A stretch of 64,000 bases of DNA from DASZHJ01 sp035541215 (GTDB lineage Bacteria; Pseudomonadota; Alphaproteobacteria; ATCC43930; CGMCC-115725). Positions 32,756-41,982 of this stretch are shown here, piece after piece. The stretch lies in assembly GCA_035541215.1 (NCBI GenBank), contig DATKNV010000033.1, forward strand, positions 13,583-77,582, in the 5' to 3' direction. The translations under genes and the position numbers were made by a program. Numbering within the stretch: the first letter of the stretch is position 1; each line of letters begins with the position of its first letter. Under the pieces are notes generated by a model. The model was given only the letters and a program-made list of their open reading frames with translations, was not told the origin of the DNA and made no database searches.

Positions 32756-34048
32756 TCACGTCGTCGGCGCAAGGGCGGATAGCTCGGCGGGCGTCGGACG
32801 AAATCCCAACCAGGCCGCTTTGGCTTCGGCATATGTCCAATGACCGATCTCGCATTGCAGGGTCGTCGAATTGGCCCGGATCGGCTGGTTGCGGACAGCG
32901 AATGAATCCGTTTCCGACGTGACCGGCGGGTGAAGCCAGCAATCGCAGAGCAGCTCGATTAGCTCCACGTCGGCCGCCGCGACGGCATCCATGTCAAGCC
33001 TCCGCAAGCGGTCGAATTGGGCTTCCGATAGGCCGGCGGGTACCCGCCACAGGTCGGTGGCGCTCGCCCGCACGGGCTGGATCAGGGGGTTCATGCGCAC
33101 GATCGCCCCGCCGGATACGGGCATGTCGTCTTTCTCCTTTGGTAGCCGCTGACCCAGCATGACGTATGCGACGAAGGTGGCGGCATCCGGCGGATCGTCG
33201 ACGATCGCGGTGGCGAGCAGCTTCAAGTCCTGCAAAATCGTCGAAGCCTCGCGTGCTTGAGTCAGGACCGGGCTCGCGCCCGCCGAGGCATCCGCGAGCG
33301 GCAGAAACACCGAGCCGGTACCGATGGAGAGGACGCGGATTTGCTCCACCGGCGTCCCATCCGCCATCGCCTCGACCAGTGCGGCCACGACGGGGTTGTT
33401 GTAGCCACCGATTGCGCCGTCCCAATAGCGATGCCCGACCAACTCCGCGGGCGCGTCGAAATAGTTTACCGGCGCGTTCGTCGAGGCGTGGATCGCCTCC
33501 GCCAATGTCGGATCGAGCGATGGAGCGCGGCTCGATGCGAGCGTAGCGGTGTGCGAGCGAAAGAACGTCTCGCGCAGTCGGTCATAGTCGAAGCCGCAAA
33601 TCAGGAACTGCGGGCTCCTTGCGCAATTGCGGCCGGACTGCATCGGCGTGCCGGTGACGTAGGACGGAAGCTCGCTCATCCGGCGCGCACCGGCATTCGG
33701 CATCAGCACCCGCAATCCCTGGAGCTTCGCTCCGGCGTCGTATTGCGCGCCCACCCCCGTGAGCTTGTGGAGGATGAGGTTGGCGGGGGCACGTCCGAGG
33801 TTCGTTGGTTTGAAGATGCTGCGCCGCTTGGCGTCGTCCTTGAAATAGTTCAATAGCTCCGAGAGCCTCAGGTTCTCGAGGAGACCTCCCAGCGTGATGC
33901 TCCCGCCCGAATTCGCGGCCACGAGATCGAATTCGCTGAGCACGGCCAGGCCTTCGGCCTGCTCGCCATATATGTCGATCAATGCCTTGGCCTGGATCAG
34001 CGCCCAGGCTCCTCCCCCGTCGAGACAGAGGATGCGGTAGAGCGGCAT
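32756..34048 (-). CDS. Patatin-like phospholipase with atypical nucleophile elbow
   Basis: A 430-residue patatin-family lipase. The glycine-rich oxyanion loop reads LDGGGAWAL instead of GGGxRG. The nucleophile segment is FDLVAANSGGS, so GxSxG has become AxSxG while the Ser is kept. The catalytic Asp lies in YWDGAIGGYNNP. These proteins cleave acyl esters of lipids; some patatins act as defence effectors, but no cyclase or other defence gene is adjacent here. It converges on metH with a 15-base gap. The rest, from about residue 280, is an extra C-terminal region I do not recognise. Confidence 0.82.
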   Translation of the reverse strand: MPLYRILCLDGGGAWALIQAKALIDIYGEQAEGLAVLSEFDLVAANSGGSITLGGLLENLRLSELLNYFKDDAKRRSIFKPTNLGRAPANLILHKLTGVGAQYDAGAKLQGLRVLMPNAGARRMSELPSYVTGTPMQSGRNCARSPQFLICGFDYDRLRETFFRSHTATLASSRAPSLDPTLAEAIHASTNAPVNYFDAPAELVGHRYWDGAIGGYNNPVVAALVEAMADGTPVEQIRVLSIGTGSVFLPLADASAGASPVLTQAREASTILQDLKLLATAIVDDPPDAATFVAYVMLGQRLPKEKDDMPVSGGAIVRMNPLIQPVRASATDLWRVPAGLSEAQFDRLRRLDMDAVAAADVELIELLCDCWLHPPVTSETDSFAVRNQPIRANSTTLQCEIGHWTYAEAKAAWLGFRPTPAELSALAPTT

Positions 34049-34344
34049 GAATGCCTCCTTTTTGTTTTGTGTCGGGTCCTCGAATATTCGGCGCGAGACG
34101 GCAGGTCCTCGCGCACGCGATTGTTGCGCGTTTCGGCTGCAGCAGTGGTGTTGTTTCTCACACTTCGAATGGCGGGCTTTGCACTAAACTTAAATCGGAA
34201 CTTCCCTGCGGAAAGCGGGCCGATACGGCGCTTCTGGGATGAGCGTCAGCACAGCGGCGGGTTAATGGCGGCGATGGCGCGAGAGGCGCGGCGGATTGCG
34301 CGTAAGGCTTGAGCGGATCTCGTCGGCGCGGTACTCGTCACGAT
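34049..34344. other. Intergenic region with no supported gene
   Basis: About 296 bases between the divergent patatin and DUF2182 genes, visibly richer in A and T than the surroundings. Small frames exist on the plus strand but show no conserved pattern or good ribosome site. Promoters for both neighbours must lie here; no clear operator was seen. Confidence 0.4.
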
Positions 34345-35130
34345 ATGACGAACCGGGTGCTCGAAGCCGTGCTTCGGCGCGATCGCGCCCTCACGGTCGC
34401 GGCATTGGGCGCGGCGATCGCGCTTGCCTGGGCCTATCTGCTGCTGGTGCCGATGCCCGACGACGGCATGGGCGGCATGGTCATGATGGAGCCCATGGCC
34501 ATGCCCTGGAGCGCCGACTATGCGGCGCTGATGGCGGTCATGTGGGCGATCATGATGGCCGCGATGATGCTGCCTAGTACCGCACCCACCATCCTTTTGG
34601 TCGCGACCATCGCGCGCCGGCAGCAGGAGCGGGGATTGGCACCCCTTCGCGCTGGAGCCTTCGCGCTCGGCTATCTTGCGGTCTGGACCGTATTCAGCCT
34701 GGGTGCGGCGGCGGCGCAATGGGCGCTCGATCAGGCCGCGATGATGACGGGCGAGATGAGATTGGCGAGCACGGTCCTCGTAGGTGCCGTCATCGTCGCG
34801 GCGGGCCTCTACGAATGGACGCCGCTCAAGCGCACCTGCCTCAGCCATTGCCGCTCGCCGCTCTCGGTGATCACGCAGTATTGGCGGCCCGGCGCGCTCG
34901 GGGCCTTCCGCACCGGCGCCGCCAACGGACTCTACTGCGTCGGCTGCTGCGCGGTGCTGATGGCGCTGCTCTTCGCGGGCGGCGTCATGAACCTCGCCTG
35001 GGTCGCGGGGATCACCGCGCTGGTCCTCGTCGAGAAGATCGCGCCCCGCGGCGAATGGCTCGCACGCACCATCGGCGCCGCCCTCGTGCTCTGGGGCGGG
35101 TTCGTGATCGTGCACGGGATGTGGACCTAA
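34345..35130 (+). CDS. DUF2182 family membrane protein
   Basis: A 261-residue membrane protein with about six to seven hydrophobic helices. The methionine-rich periplasmic segment (PDDGMGGMVMMEPMAMPW), MWAIMMAAMMLPS and the Cys-containing KRTCLSHCRSPL and GLYCVGCCAVLM match the DUF2182 family, described as predicted metal-binding integral membrane proteins. The Met/Cys/His content suggests copper or another soft metal; this is inference. ATG 34345 gives a short basic start before the first helix. The usual DUF1326 partner gene is not next to it. Confidence 0.85.
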   Translation: MTNRVLEAVLRRDRALTVAALGAAIALAWAYLLLVPMPDDGMGGMVMMEPMAMPWSADYAALMAVMWAIMMAAMMLPSTAPTILLVATIARRQQERGLAPLRAGAFALGYLAVWTVFSLGAAAAQWALDQAAMMTGEMRLASTVLVGAVIVAAGLYEWTPLKRTCLSHCRSPLSVITQYWRPGALGAFRTGAANGLYCVGCCAVLMALLFAGGVMNLAWVAGITALVLVEKIAPRGEWLARTIGAALVLWGGFVIVHGMWT

Positions 35131-35140
35131 CGTGATTCGC

Positions 35141-35266
35141 TCCTCCCCCCGCGAGGGGGAGGGTAGGGAGGGGGTGCCACGCGCACGATTTGTCCGCTGC
35201 TGCCGCGGCGTGTCCCCCACCCGTCGACGCTCCGCGTCGCCGACCTCCCCCTCAAGGAGGGAGGTG
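35141..35266. repeat. REP/BIME-like palindromic intergenic repeat
   Basis: Two hairpin units lie in the gap between convergent genes. The left unit pairs 35141-35149 (TCCTCCCCC) with 35155-35163; the right unit at about 35244-35264 is CCTCCCC...GGAGGGAGG. C-rich and G-rich blocks (GGGAGGGGGT, CCCCCACCC) between them can also pair. Such elements are dispersed in many Hyphomicrobiales genomes and may also stop transcription from both sides. Confidence 0.65.
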
Positions 35267-35268
35267 TT

Positions 35269-36300
35269 TCAACCCAAATCGCTGCGCACCTTCGCGGCAC
35301 CCGTCGCAAGCGCCTTGAGCTTGCCGAAGGCGGTGGCGCGCGGGAGGTATTTCATGCCGCAATCCGGGGCCGGGACGATGCGCTCGGTGGGAGCGAAGGC
35401 GAAGGCGGCGCGGATGCGCTGGGCCACGGTCTCCGCGCTCTCGACGTTGGGATCGTTGAGGTCGAGGACGCCGAGCATCACCGTCTTCGGCGCCAGGTCG
35501 CGGAGCACGCCGAGATCGAGCTTGGGCTGTGCCGCCTCGATCGAGATCTGCTGCGCGATGCAATCCGCGAGCTCCGGCAGGAAGGAATAGCCGCTGGGCT
35601 TACCCTCGACAATGTAGGCGTAGCCGAAGCAGAGATGCACCACGGTGGGACCGGGGACGCCCTCGAGCGCGCAGTTGATCGCCTTCACGGCATAGAGCTT
35701 GGCCTTCTCTGGCATCGCCTGCATGTAGGGCTCATCGAGCTGGATCACGTCGGCGCCGGCGCGCTTCAGGTCCTTCGCCTCCGCGTTCACCGCCTCGGCA
35801 TAAGCCATGGCAAGCGCGGCCTCGTCCTTGTAGTGCTCGTCGAAGGCCTGCTGCGAGAGGGTGAAGGGGCCGGGAAGGGTGATCTTGATGCGGTGGTCGG
35901 TGTTGGCGCGGAGGAACTCCACGTCGCGCACCTCGACGGCATGGCGGCGACGGATCGGCCCCACCACGCGCGGCACGGGTTGCAGCCTCCCCGTGCGCGT
36001 GCGGACGTGGCCGGGATTGTCGATGTCGACGCCGTCGAGCGCGGTTGCGAAGCGGTTGGAGTAGCTCTCACGGCGCATCTCGCCGTCGCTGAGGATGTCG
36101 ATGCCCGCGCGCTCCATGTCGCGGATCGCGAGCGCCGTCGCGTCGTCCTGCGCGGCTTCGAGGAACTCCCTCGGCACGCGCCACACTTTCTCCAGCCGCA
36201 CCCGCGGGGGCGCCTGGCCGCGGAGCGCCTCGCGGTCGATCAGCCAATCCGGCTGCGGGTAACTACCCACTACGGTCGTGGGTATCAGCGGCTCCGGCAT
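35269..36300 (-). CDS. MetE C-terminal-like cobalamin-independent methyltransferase
   Basis: A 343-residue protein equal to the C-terminal catalytic half of MetE: TTVVGSYPQP, DILSDGEMRRESY, GADVIQLDEPYM, VVHLCFGYAY (His-x-Cys zinc ligand) and the late Cys in VPAPDCGMKYL. No folate-binding N-terminal half is present. Stand-alone enzymes of this kind can be methionine synthases with alternative methyl donors or methyltransferases of other thiols. It diverges from a NitT/TauT-type ABC transporter across 125 bases. A complete B12-dependent MetH is already in this window, so its role may be different. Confidence 0.85.
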   Translation of the reverse strand: MPEPLIPTTVVGSYPQPDWLIDREALRGQAPPRVRLEKVWRVPREFLEAAQDDATALAIRDMERAGIDILSDGEMRRESYSNRFATALDGVDIDNPGHVRTRTGRLQPVPRVVGPIRRRHAVEVRDVEFLRANTDHRIKITLPGPFTLSQQAFDEHYKDEAALAMAYAEAVNAEAKDLKRAGADVIQLDEPYMQAMPEKAKLYAVKAINCALEGVPGPTVVHLCFGYAYIVEGKPSGYSFLPELADCIAQQISIEAAQPKLDLGVLRDLAPKTVMLGVLDLNDPNVESAETVAQRIRAAFAFAPTERIVPAPDCGMKYLPRATAFGKLKALATGAAKVRSDLG

Positions 36301-36425
36301 CGTCGTTCCTCCAAAGTTCGGGCGGCCGCATTCTAGCGCCGGATGCTGGCGCGTGGGGGCAGATTGTGGCTAGTCTTGTCGCGAGCGGCGCCTCGGGGCG
36401 TCCCACGGGAAAGATGGGAGGAGAC

Positions 36426-37490
36426 ATGATGACGCAGCACCGGAAAGAGCGCGAAGGCAGAGGCTTCTGGCGCTGGGGCGCCTTGGCGGCGACATTGCTG
36501 CTGCTGGCGTTCCAGCCCGCGGCACGGGCCGACGACATGCTCAAGGTCAGGATCGCCGTCGGCGGAGGGGCCTGCCTCTGCTACCTCCCGACCATGCTCG
36601 CGGAGCAGCTCGGCAACTATAAGAAGGCGGGGCTCAACGTCGAGCTCGCGGATTTCAAGGGCGGCTCGCAGGCCGAGGCGGCCGTGCTCGGCGGCAGCTC
36701 CGACGTGGTCTCCGGCTTCTTCGACCACACGGTGGTGCTGCAGCCCAAGGGCAAGTTCCTGCAGTCGATCGTGGTCTTCGACCGTTTCCCCGGTCTCGTC
36801 CTGATGGTGTCGCCCGGCAACGTCGACAAGATCAAGACCCCCGCGGACCTCGTGGGCAAGAAGGTGGGCGTGAGCGCGCCGGGCTCATCGACGGATTTCT
36901 TCGTGAAATACCTGCTGCGCAAGATCGGCCAGGACCCCAGCAAGACCGCCGTCGTTGGCATTGGCACCGGCGCTACCTCGGTTGCCGCAATGGAGCAGAA
37001 CCAGGTCGATGCCGGCGTGCTCGTCGAGCCCGCGGTGACGCAGCTCCTCGCGCGGCATCCCGAGGTGCGCATCCTCAGCGACACTCGCAGCGAGAAGGAC
37101 ACGCTCGCGGTGCTCGGCGGTGCCTATCCCGCGGGCGCGCTCTACACGACCGCGGAATGGATCGAGAAGCATCCCAAGGAGTCGCAGGCGCTCGCCGACG
37201 CGATCGTCATGACGCTGCAGTGGATCAAGACCCACACGCCCGAGGAGATCATGGCGAAGATGCCGGACAATCTCATCGGGCCGGACAAGGCCCTCTATCT
37301 CGCGGCGCTCAAGGCGACGATCCCGCAGTACTCGACCGACGGGATGATGGACCCCAAGGGCGCGGAGGCCGTGCTCAACGTCTTCGCCTCTTCCGATCCC
37401 GAGATCGCGAAGGCCAAGGTCGACGTGAGCAAGACCTATACGAACAAGTTCGCGGAGGCCGCCGGCAAGAAGCTCGGCCTCACGAACTGA
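36426..37490 (+). CDS. NitT/TauT-family ABC transporter, substrate-binding protein
   Basis: A 354-residue periplasmic binding protein: signal peptide (about 1-36, ending PAARA), then a mature chain with IAVGGGACLCYLPTMLAEQLG, ADFKGGSQAEAAVLGGSSDVVSG and PADLVGKKVGVSAPGSSTDFF, typical of the SsuA/NMT1-like family. Relatives bind nitrate, sulfonates, thiamine pyrimidine precursors or aromatic acids; the ligand is not predictable here. ATG 36426 is chosen for the AGGAG ribosome site six bases upstream. It begins a three-gene operon with ATPase and permease. Confidence 0.9.
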   Translation: MMTQHRKEREGRGFWRWGALAATLLLLAFQPAARADDMLKVRIAVGGGACLCYLPTMLAEQLGNYKKAGLNVELADFKGGSQAEAAVLGGSSDVVSGFFDHTVVLQPKGKFLQSIVVFDRFPGLVLMVSPGNVDKIKTPADLVGKKVGVSAPGSSTDFFVKYLLRKIGQDPSKTAVVGIGTGATSVAAMEQNQVDAGVLVEPAVTQLLARHPEVRILSDTRSEKDTLAVLGGAYPAGALYTTAEWIEKHPKESQALADAIVMTLQWIKTHTPEEIMAKMPDNLIGPDKALYLAALKATIPQYSTDGMMDPKGAEAVLNVFASSDPEIAKAKVDVSKTYTNKFAEAAGKKLGLTN

Positions 37491-37515
37491 CGGCGGGGCG
37501 GCGGCGGGACCGGCG

Positions 37516-38319
37516 ATGACCGCAGCGCCCGCCGTCGCCTTCAAGGGCGTCAGCATCCGCTTCCGCGCGCCCAAGGGCGGCGTGCATACGGTGCTGAGAG
37601 ACATCTCGCTGGAGATCGCGGACGGCACTTTTCTCGCGATCGTCGGCCCCTCCGGCTGTGGGAAGTCGACGCTCCTTAACGTCGCCGCCGGGCTGCTCGA
37701 GCCGCCCGATGGGAGGACGCTGATCTTCGGCGAGCCGCTTCGGGGCATCAACCGTCACGCGGCCTATCTCTTCCAGCAGGACGCGCTGCTGCCGTGGCGG
37801 ACGGTGCTCGACAACGTCATGCTCGGCCTCGTCTTCCGCAACGTCGCGCGCGCGGAGGCGGAGCCGCTGGCGCTGCGCTTCATCGAGCGCGTGGGCCTCC
37901 GCGGCTTCGAGGACCGCTTTCCGCACCAGCTCTCGGGCGGCATGCGCAAGCGCGTGGCGCTCGCGCAGAGCTGGATCGTGGGCCCGCGCATCCTGCTGAT
38001 GGACGAGCCCTTCGGCGCGCTCGACGTGCAGACGCGGCAAATCATGGAGAACGAGCTCCTCGATCTCTGGCAGGAGAGCCGGCAGACCGTGCTCTTCATC
38101 ACGCACGACCTCGAGGAGGCGATCGCGCTCGCGGACCGTGTCGTCGTGATCTCCGCCGGCCCCGCCGCGCGCATCAAGGGCGATTACGAGGTGACGCTCG
38201 CGCGCCCGCGCGACGTCGCGGAGATCCGCCTCAATCCCGACTTCATGCAGCTCTACAAGCGCATCTGGTCCGACCTCCGCGACGAGGTCCGCCACTCCTA
38301 CGAGGCCGGCAACCGATGA
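37516..38319 (+). CDS. NitT/TauT-family ABC transporter, ATP-binding protein
   Basis: A 267-residue ATPase of the SsuB/TauB group: Walker A GPSGCGKST (about residue 44-52), Q-loop YLFQQDALLPWRTV, signature LSGGMRKRVALAQS (about 140) and Walker B ILLMDEPFGALD. The FQQDALLPW Q-loop is a hallmark of this group. It overlaps the permease gene by four bases. It energises uptake of the ligand bound by the preceding protein. Confidence 0.92.
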   Translation: MTAAPAVAFKGVSIRFRAPKGGVHTVLRDISLEIADGTFLAIVGPSGCGKSTLLNVAAGLLEPPDGRTLIFGEPLRGINRHAAYLFQQDALLPWRTVLDNVMLGLVFRNVARAEAEPLALRFIERVGLRGFEDRFPHQLSGGMRKRVALAQSWIVGPRILLMDEPFGALDVQTRQIMENELLDLWQESRQTVLFITHDLEEAIALADRVVVISAGPAARIKGDYEVTLARPRDVAEIRLNPDFMQLYKRIWSDLRDEVRHSYEAGNR

Positions 38320-39134
38320 GCACCGGGCCTCCCGAAGGCTCGGAAGAGCGCGTCGCCAGCACCGGCGGCAAGCCGCTCGACCGCGGCTTGGTGCTGACGC
38401 TGCAGATCGGGGTCTTCCTGCTCCTCATGGCGACGTGGGAAGCGCTCTCGGCGGCGACGATCCTCGATCCCTTCTATTTCAGCCGCCCCTCTGAAATCTT
38501 CGCGAAGATGGCGCAGTGGATCTATACCGGCTTCATCCTGCGGCATCTCGCGGTGACGCTGCTGGAGGCGCTACTCGCCTTCATCATCGGGACCTTGCTC
38601 GGCGTCGGCGCGGGATTGGCCCTCGCGCGCGTCGAGATTCTCGCGCGCGTCTTCGATCCCTACATCCGCATCTTCAACGCGCTGCCGCGCGTCATCCTCG
38701 GGCCGATCTTCATTCTCTGGTTCGGGCTCGGCATCGCCTCCAAGGTTGCGCTCGCGGTGACGCTCGTCTTCTTCATCGTGTTCTTCAACACCTTCCAGGG
38801 CATCCGCGAGGTCGATCCGGTGGTGCGCAACAACGCGCGCATGCTGCAGGCGAGCGAGCATCAGCTCCTGCGCTACGTCTACCTTCCCTCTGCGATGGCG
38901 TGGATCTTCTCGAGCCTCCACACCAGCATCGGCTTTGCGCTGGTGGGCGCGGTGGTCGGCGAATATCTCGGCGCCGCCGAGGGCGTGGGCTACATCGTGG
39001 CGCAGGCCCAGGGCGTCTTCGACACCACCGGCGTCTTCGCGGGGCTGATCCTCACCTCCGCCCTCGTCCTCGTGATCGACATGGGCATCAACCGCCTCGA
39101 GCGCTACCTCCTGCGCTGGCGCCCGGGGGCCTAA
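38316..39134 (+). CDS. NitT/TauT-family ABC transporter, permease
   Basis: A 272-residue inner-membrane permease with six predicted helices. The EAA-type coupling loop is ARMLQASEHQLLRYVYLPSAMAWIFSSLHTSIGFALVGAVVGE, followed by GVGYIVAQAQGVFDTTGVFAGL. It starts in an ATGA overlap with the ATPase. Its stop overlaps by a few bases with the convergent dppF stop, so the two operons meet with no terminator space between them. Confidence 0.92.
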   Translation: MSTGPPEGSEERVASTGGKPLDRGLVLTLQIGVFLLLMATWEALSAATILDPFYFSRPSEIFAKMAQWIYTGFILRHLAVTLLEALLAFIIGTLLGVGAGLALARVEILARVFDPYIRIFNALPRVILGPIFILWFGLGIASKVALAVTLVFFIVFFNTFQGIREVDPVVRNNARMLQASEHQLLRYVYLPSAMAWIFSSLHTSIGFALVGAVVGEYLGAAEGVGYIVAQAQGVFDTTGVFAGLILTSALVLVIDMGINRLERYLLRWRPGA

Positions 39135-40093
39135 GCGAACTCCTCCGCGAAGTGGCAGGCGACGTCGCGGCCGGCCACGGGGCGAAGCGCGGGGCGCTCG
39201 CTGCTGCAGCGCGCTTTCGCGAAGGGACAGCGGGTGTGGAAGGCGCAGCCCGCGGGCGGACTGAGAGGCGAGGGCAGCTCGCCCTTGAGCACCATCCGCT
39301 CGCGCTTCTTCTCGACGCTTGGCGTGCTCGCGAGGAGCGCCCTCGTATAGGGATGGAGCGGGCGCTCGAAGATTCTGTTCTTGTCGCCTTGCTCGATCGG
39401 GCGGCCCAGATACATCACCATGACCTCGTCGGAGACGAGGCGCACCACGCTCAGATCGTGCGAGATGAAGAGGTAGGAGAGCCCGAGCTCGACCTGGAGA
39501 TCGCGCAGAAGGTTCAGCACCTGCGCCTGGATCGAGACGTCGAGCGCGGAGACCGGCTCGTCCGCCACCACGAGCTTCGGGCGCAGCATGAGCGCGCGCG
39601 CGATCGCGATGCGCTGGCGCTGGCCGCCCGAGAACATGTGGGGATAGCGGTGGTAGTGCTCGGGCCTGAGCCCGACCTTCGCCATCATCTCCCGCACCTG
39701 ATCGCGCCGCTCGGCGGCCGTGAGCCCGGTGTTGATGACGAGCGGCTCCTCTAGGATCGAGCCGACCTTCTTGCGTGGATTGAGCGAGCCGTAGGGGTTT
39801 TGGAACACGATCTGCACGGCGCGCCGCAGCGGCTGACGGTCCTCGGGCTTGGGGCTCACGGCGTCGCGGCCGATGAGGCGCAGGCTACCGGAGGTCGGCG
39901 GCTCGATCAGCGTCACCATGCGCGCGAGCGTCGACTTGCCGCAGCCGGATTCGCCGACGACCGCAAGCGTGCGGCCCGGCTCGATGCTGAAGGAGACGCC
40001 GTCGACCGCCTTCAGGATCGCGGGCTCCGCGAAGAGGCCGCGGGAGATGCGATAGTGCCGTGCGAGATCGACTGCCTCGGCAATCGCGCTCAT
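39131..40093 (-). CDS. dppF: Dipeptide/oligopeptide ABC transporter ATPase (DppF type)
   Basis: A 320-residue ATPase: GESGCGKST Walker A (about residue 48), signature FSGGQRQRIAIARAL, Walker B LVVADEPVSALD, and a C-terminal oligopeptide-transporter extension with Cys residues (CAFHTRCPFAKARC) of the type that holds an iron-sulfur cluster in DppD/F proteins. It overlaps dppD by four bases and is last in the dppABCDF-ordered operon. Peptide specificity is from family similarity. Confidence 0.9.
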   Translation of the reverse strand: MSAIAEAVDLARHYRISRGLFAEPAILKAVDGVSFSIEPGRTLAVVGESGCGKSTLARMVTLIEPPTSGSLRLIGRDAVSPKPEDRQPLRRAVQIVFQNPYGSLNPRKKVGSILEEPLVINTGLTAAERRDQVREMMAKVGLRPEHYHRYPHMFSGGQRQRIAIARALMLRPKLVVADEPVSALDVSIQAQVLNLLRDLQVELGLSYLFISHDLSVVRLVSDEVMVMYLGRPIEQGDKNRIFERPLHPYTRALLASTPSVEKKRERMVLKGELPSPLSPPAGCAFHTRCPFAKARCSSERPALRPVAGRDVACHFAEEFA

Positions 40094-41076
40094 TCCGCGG
40101 CCCCCGCGCGCTGGGTCTCGTCGAGCGGATAGTGGCAGCGGACATCGGCGCCGGCGAGGTGCCTGAGCGCGGGCTCCTCCGCGCGGCAGCGCGCGTCGGT
40201 ATAGCGGCAGCGCGGATTGAAGAGGCAGCCCGCGGGGCGATCGTGCAGGCCCGGGACGACGCCGGGGATGGTGGCGAGGCGATTGTGGCCGATGCTCCGC
40301 TCCGGGAGCGCCGAAAGGAGCGCCGCGGTGTAGGGATGGCGCGGCGCCGCGAAGAGCCGTTCGGCCGGCTGCTCCTCCACGACCTGGCCCGCATACATCA
40401 CCATGACGCGCTGCGCGGTCTCCGCGACCACGCCCATGTTGTGCGTGATGAGGATGAGCGCCATGCCGCGCTCGCGCTGCAGCGAGATCAGGAGATCGAG
40501 GATCTGCGCCTGGATGGTGACGTCGAGCGCGGTGGTGGGCTCGTCGGCGATGAGGAGGCGCGGATTGCAGGCGATCGCCATCGCGATCATCACGCGCTGG
40601 TTCATGCCGCCGGAGAGCTGATGCGGATAAGCGTCGAGCCGGGTCTCGGGCGCGGGGATGCCCACCTGGTCGAGGAGCTCGATCGCGCGCTTGCGTCGCG
40701 CCGTGCGGCCGAGGCCTTGGTGGAGGCGTAGGGTCTCGCCGAGCTGAAAGCCCACGGTGAAGCAGGGGTTGAGGCTGCTGGTGGGCTCCTGGAACACCAT
40801 CGCGACGTCGCGTCCGGCGATCTCGCGCCGCTCGCGCGCGGGCATCCGCAGGAGGTCGCGCCCAGCGAAGCTCATGCGCTCCGCGCGGACCTCGCCGGGA
40901 TATGCGACGAGGCCCATCATCGCGAGCATGGTGACGCTCTTGCCGGAGCCGGATTCGCCGACGATGCCGAGCACTTCGCCCTCCGCGACCGAGAGCGAGA
41001 CGCGGTCGACAGCCTTGAGCCGTCCCGCGGTGGTTGGGAAATCGACGGAGAGATTCTCGATCTCGAGGAGGGCCAT
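40090..41076 (-). CDS. dppD: Dipeptide/oligopeptide ABC transporter ATPase (DppD type)
   Basis: A 328-residue ATPase: GESGSGKS Walker A (about residue 38), FQEPTSSLNPCFTVG Q-loop, signature LSGGMNQRVMIAMAI, Walker B LLIADEPTTALD, and the C-terminal Cys pattern (CLFNPRCRYTDARC). It pairs with DppF as the two ATPases of a peptide importer. ATG 41076 is placed in an ATGA overlap with the dppC stop. A longer frame extends upstream but is antisense-like inside dppC. Confidence 0.9.
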   Translation of the reverse strand: MALLEIENLSVDFPTTAGRLKAVDRVSLSVAEGEVLGIVGESGSGKSVTMLAMMGLVAYPGEVRAERMSFAGRDLLRMPARERREIAGRDVAMVFQEPTSSLNPCFTVGFQLGETLRLHQGLGRTARRKRAIELLDQVGIPAPETRLDAYPHQLSGGMNQRVMIAMAIACNPRLLIADEPTTALDVTIQAQILDLLISLQRERGMALILITHNMGVVAETAQRVMVMYAGQVVEEQPAERLFAAPRHPYTAALLSALPERSIGHNRLATIPGVVPGLHDRPAGCLFNPRCRYTDARCRAEEPALRHLAGADVRCHYPLDETQRAGAAE

Positions 41077-41978
41077 CAGCGCTTCAGCTTGGGGTCGAGG
41101 GCATCGCGCAGCCCGTCGCCCAGGAGGTTGAACGCCATCACCGTCATGAGGATCGCGATGCCCGGGAAGGTCACCGCCCACCACGCGCGCAGCATGAGGT
41201 CGCGGGAATCCGCGAGCATCGTGCCCCATTCCGAGAGCGGCGGCTGCACGCCGAGGCCCAGAAAGCCCAGCGCCGCCGCATCGAGGATCGCGGTCGAGAA
41301 TCCGAGCGAGGCCTGCACGATGAGCGGGGCGAGGCAATTCGGGAGCACCGTCGAGAGCATGAGGCGGAGCGTCCCCGCGCCCGCCACCTGCGAGGCGATC
41401 ACGTATTCCTTGGCGCGCTCGGTGATGACGACGGCGCGGGTGATGCGTACGTAATGCGGCAGCGTCACCACCGCGACCGCGAAGACCGCGTTGACGAGGC
41501 CCGGCCCCAGGATTGCCACCACGACGAGCGCGAGCAGCAGGCTCGGCAGCGTCAGCAGCGTGTCCATGAGCCGCATGATCGCGATCTCCGTGAAGCCCCG
41601 GAAGAAGCCCGCGACGAGGCCGAGGAGGGTGCCGGCGGTCAGCGAGAGCGCCACCACCACGACGCCGATGAAGAGCGAGAAGCGCGTGCCGTGAATGAGC
41701 CGGGAGAGCACGTCGCGGCCGATCGCGTCGGTGCCGAGGGGATAGAGGAAGGAGCCGCCCTCCTCCCAGAAGGGCGGCCGCAGGAAGGCGTCGTCGTGGG
41801 TGACGATCGGCGAGTGCGGGGAGATCGCGTCCGCGAGCGCCGCCAGCGCGATCAGCGCGAGGATCACGCCGAGACCCGCGAGCGCGCCCTTGTTCTGAGC
41901 GAAGTAGCGCCAGAACTCGACGAGCGGATGCGGCGGTGCGGTCTCGGGTTGCGCCAGGGATTGCGTCTCGGCGGTCAT
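41076..41978 (-). CDS. dppC: Dipeptide ABC transporter permease (DppC type)
   Basis: A 300-residue permease: one helix near residues 33-52, a periplasmic loop with PLGTDAIGRDVLSRLIHGTRFSL (the DppC signature), then five more helices and coupling loop YVIASQVAGAGTLRLMLSTVLPNCLAPLIVQ. It forms half of the peptide channel with DppB. It begins four bases after dppB and overlaps dppD. Confidence 0.92.
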   Translation of the reverse strand: MTAETQSLAQPETAPPHPLVEFWRYFAQNKGALAGLGVILALIALAALADAISPHSPIVTHDDAFLRPPFWEEGGSFLYPLGTDAIGRDVLSRLIHGTRFSLFIGVVVVALSLTAGTLLGLVAGFFRGFTEIAIMRLMDTLLTLPSLLLALVVVAILGPGLVNAVFAVAVVTLPHYVRITRAVVITERAKEYVIASQVAGAGTLRLMLSTVLPNCLAPLIVQASLGFSTAILDAAALGFLGLGVQPPLSEWGTMLADSRDLMLRAWWAVTFPGIAILMTVMAFNLLGDGLRDALDPKLKR

Positions 41979-41982
41979 GGGC

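Noticed and set aside
34067..34312. A possible 81-codon gene upstream of the DUF2182 gene.
   Set aside because: No ribosome site, no recognisable pattern and competing frames on the same stretch; treated as intergenic.
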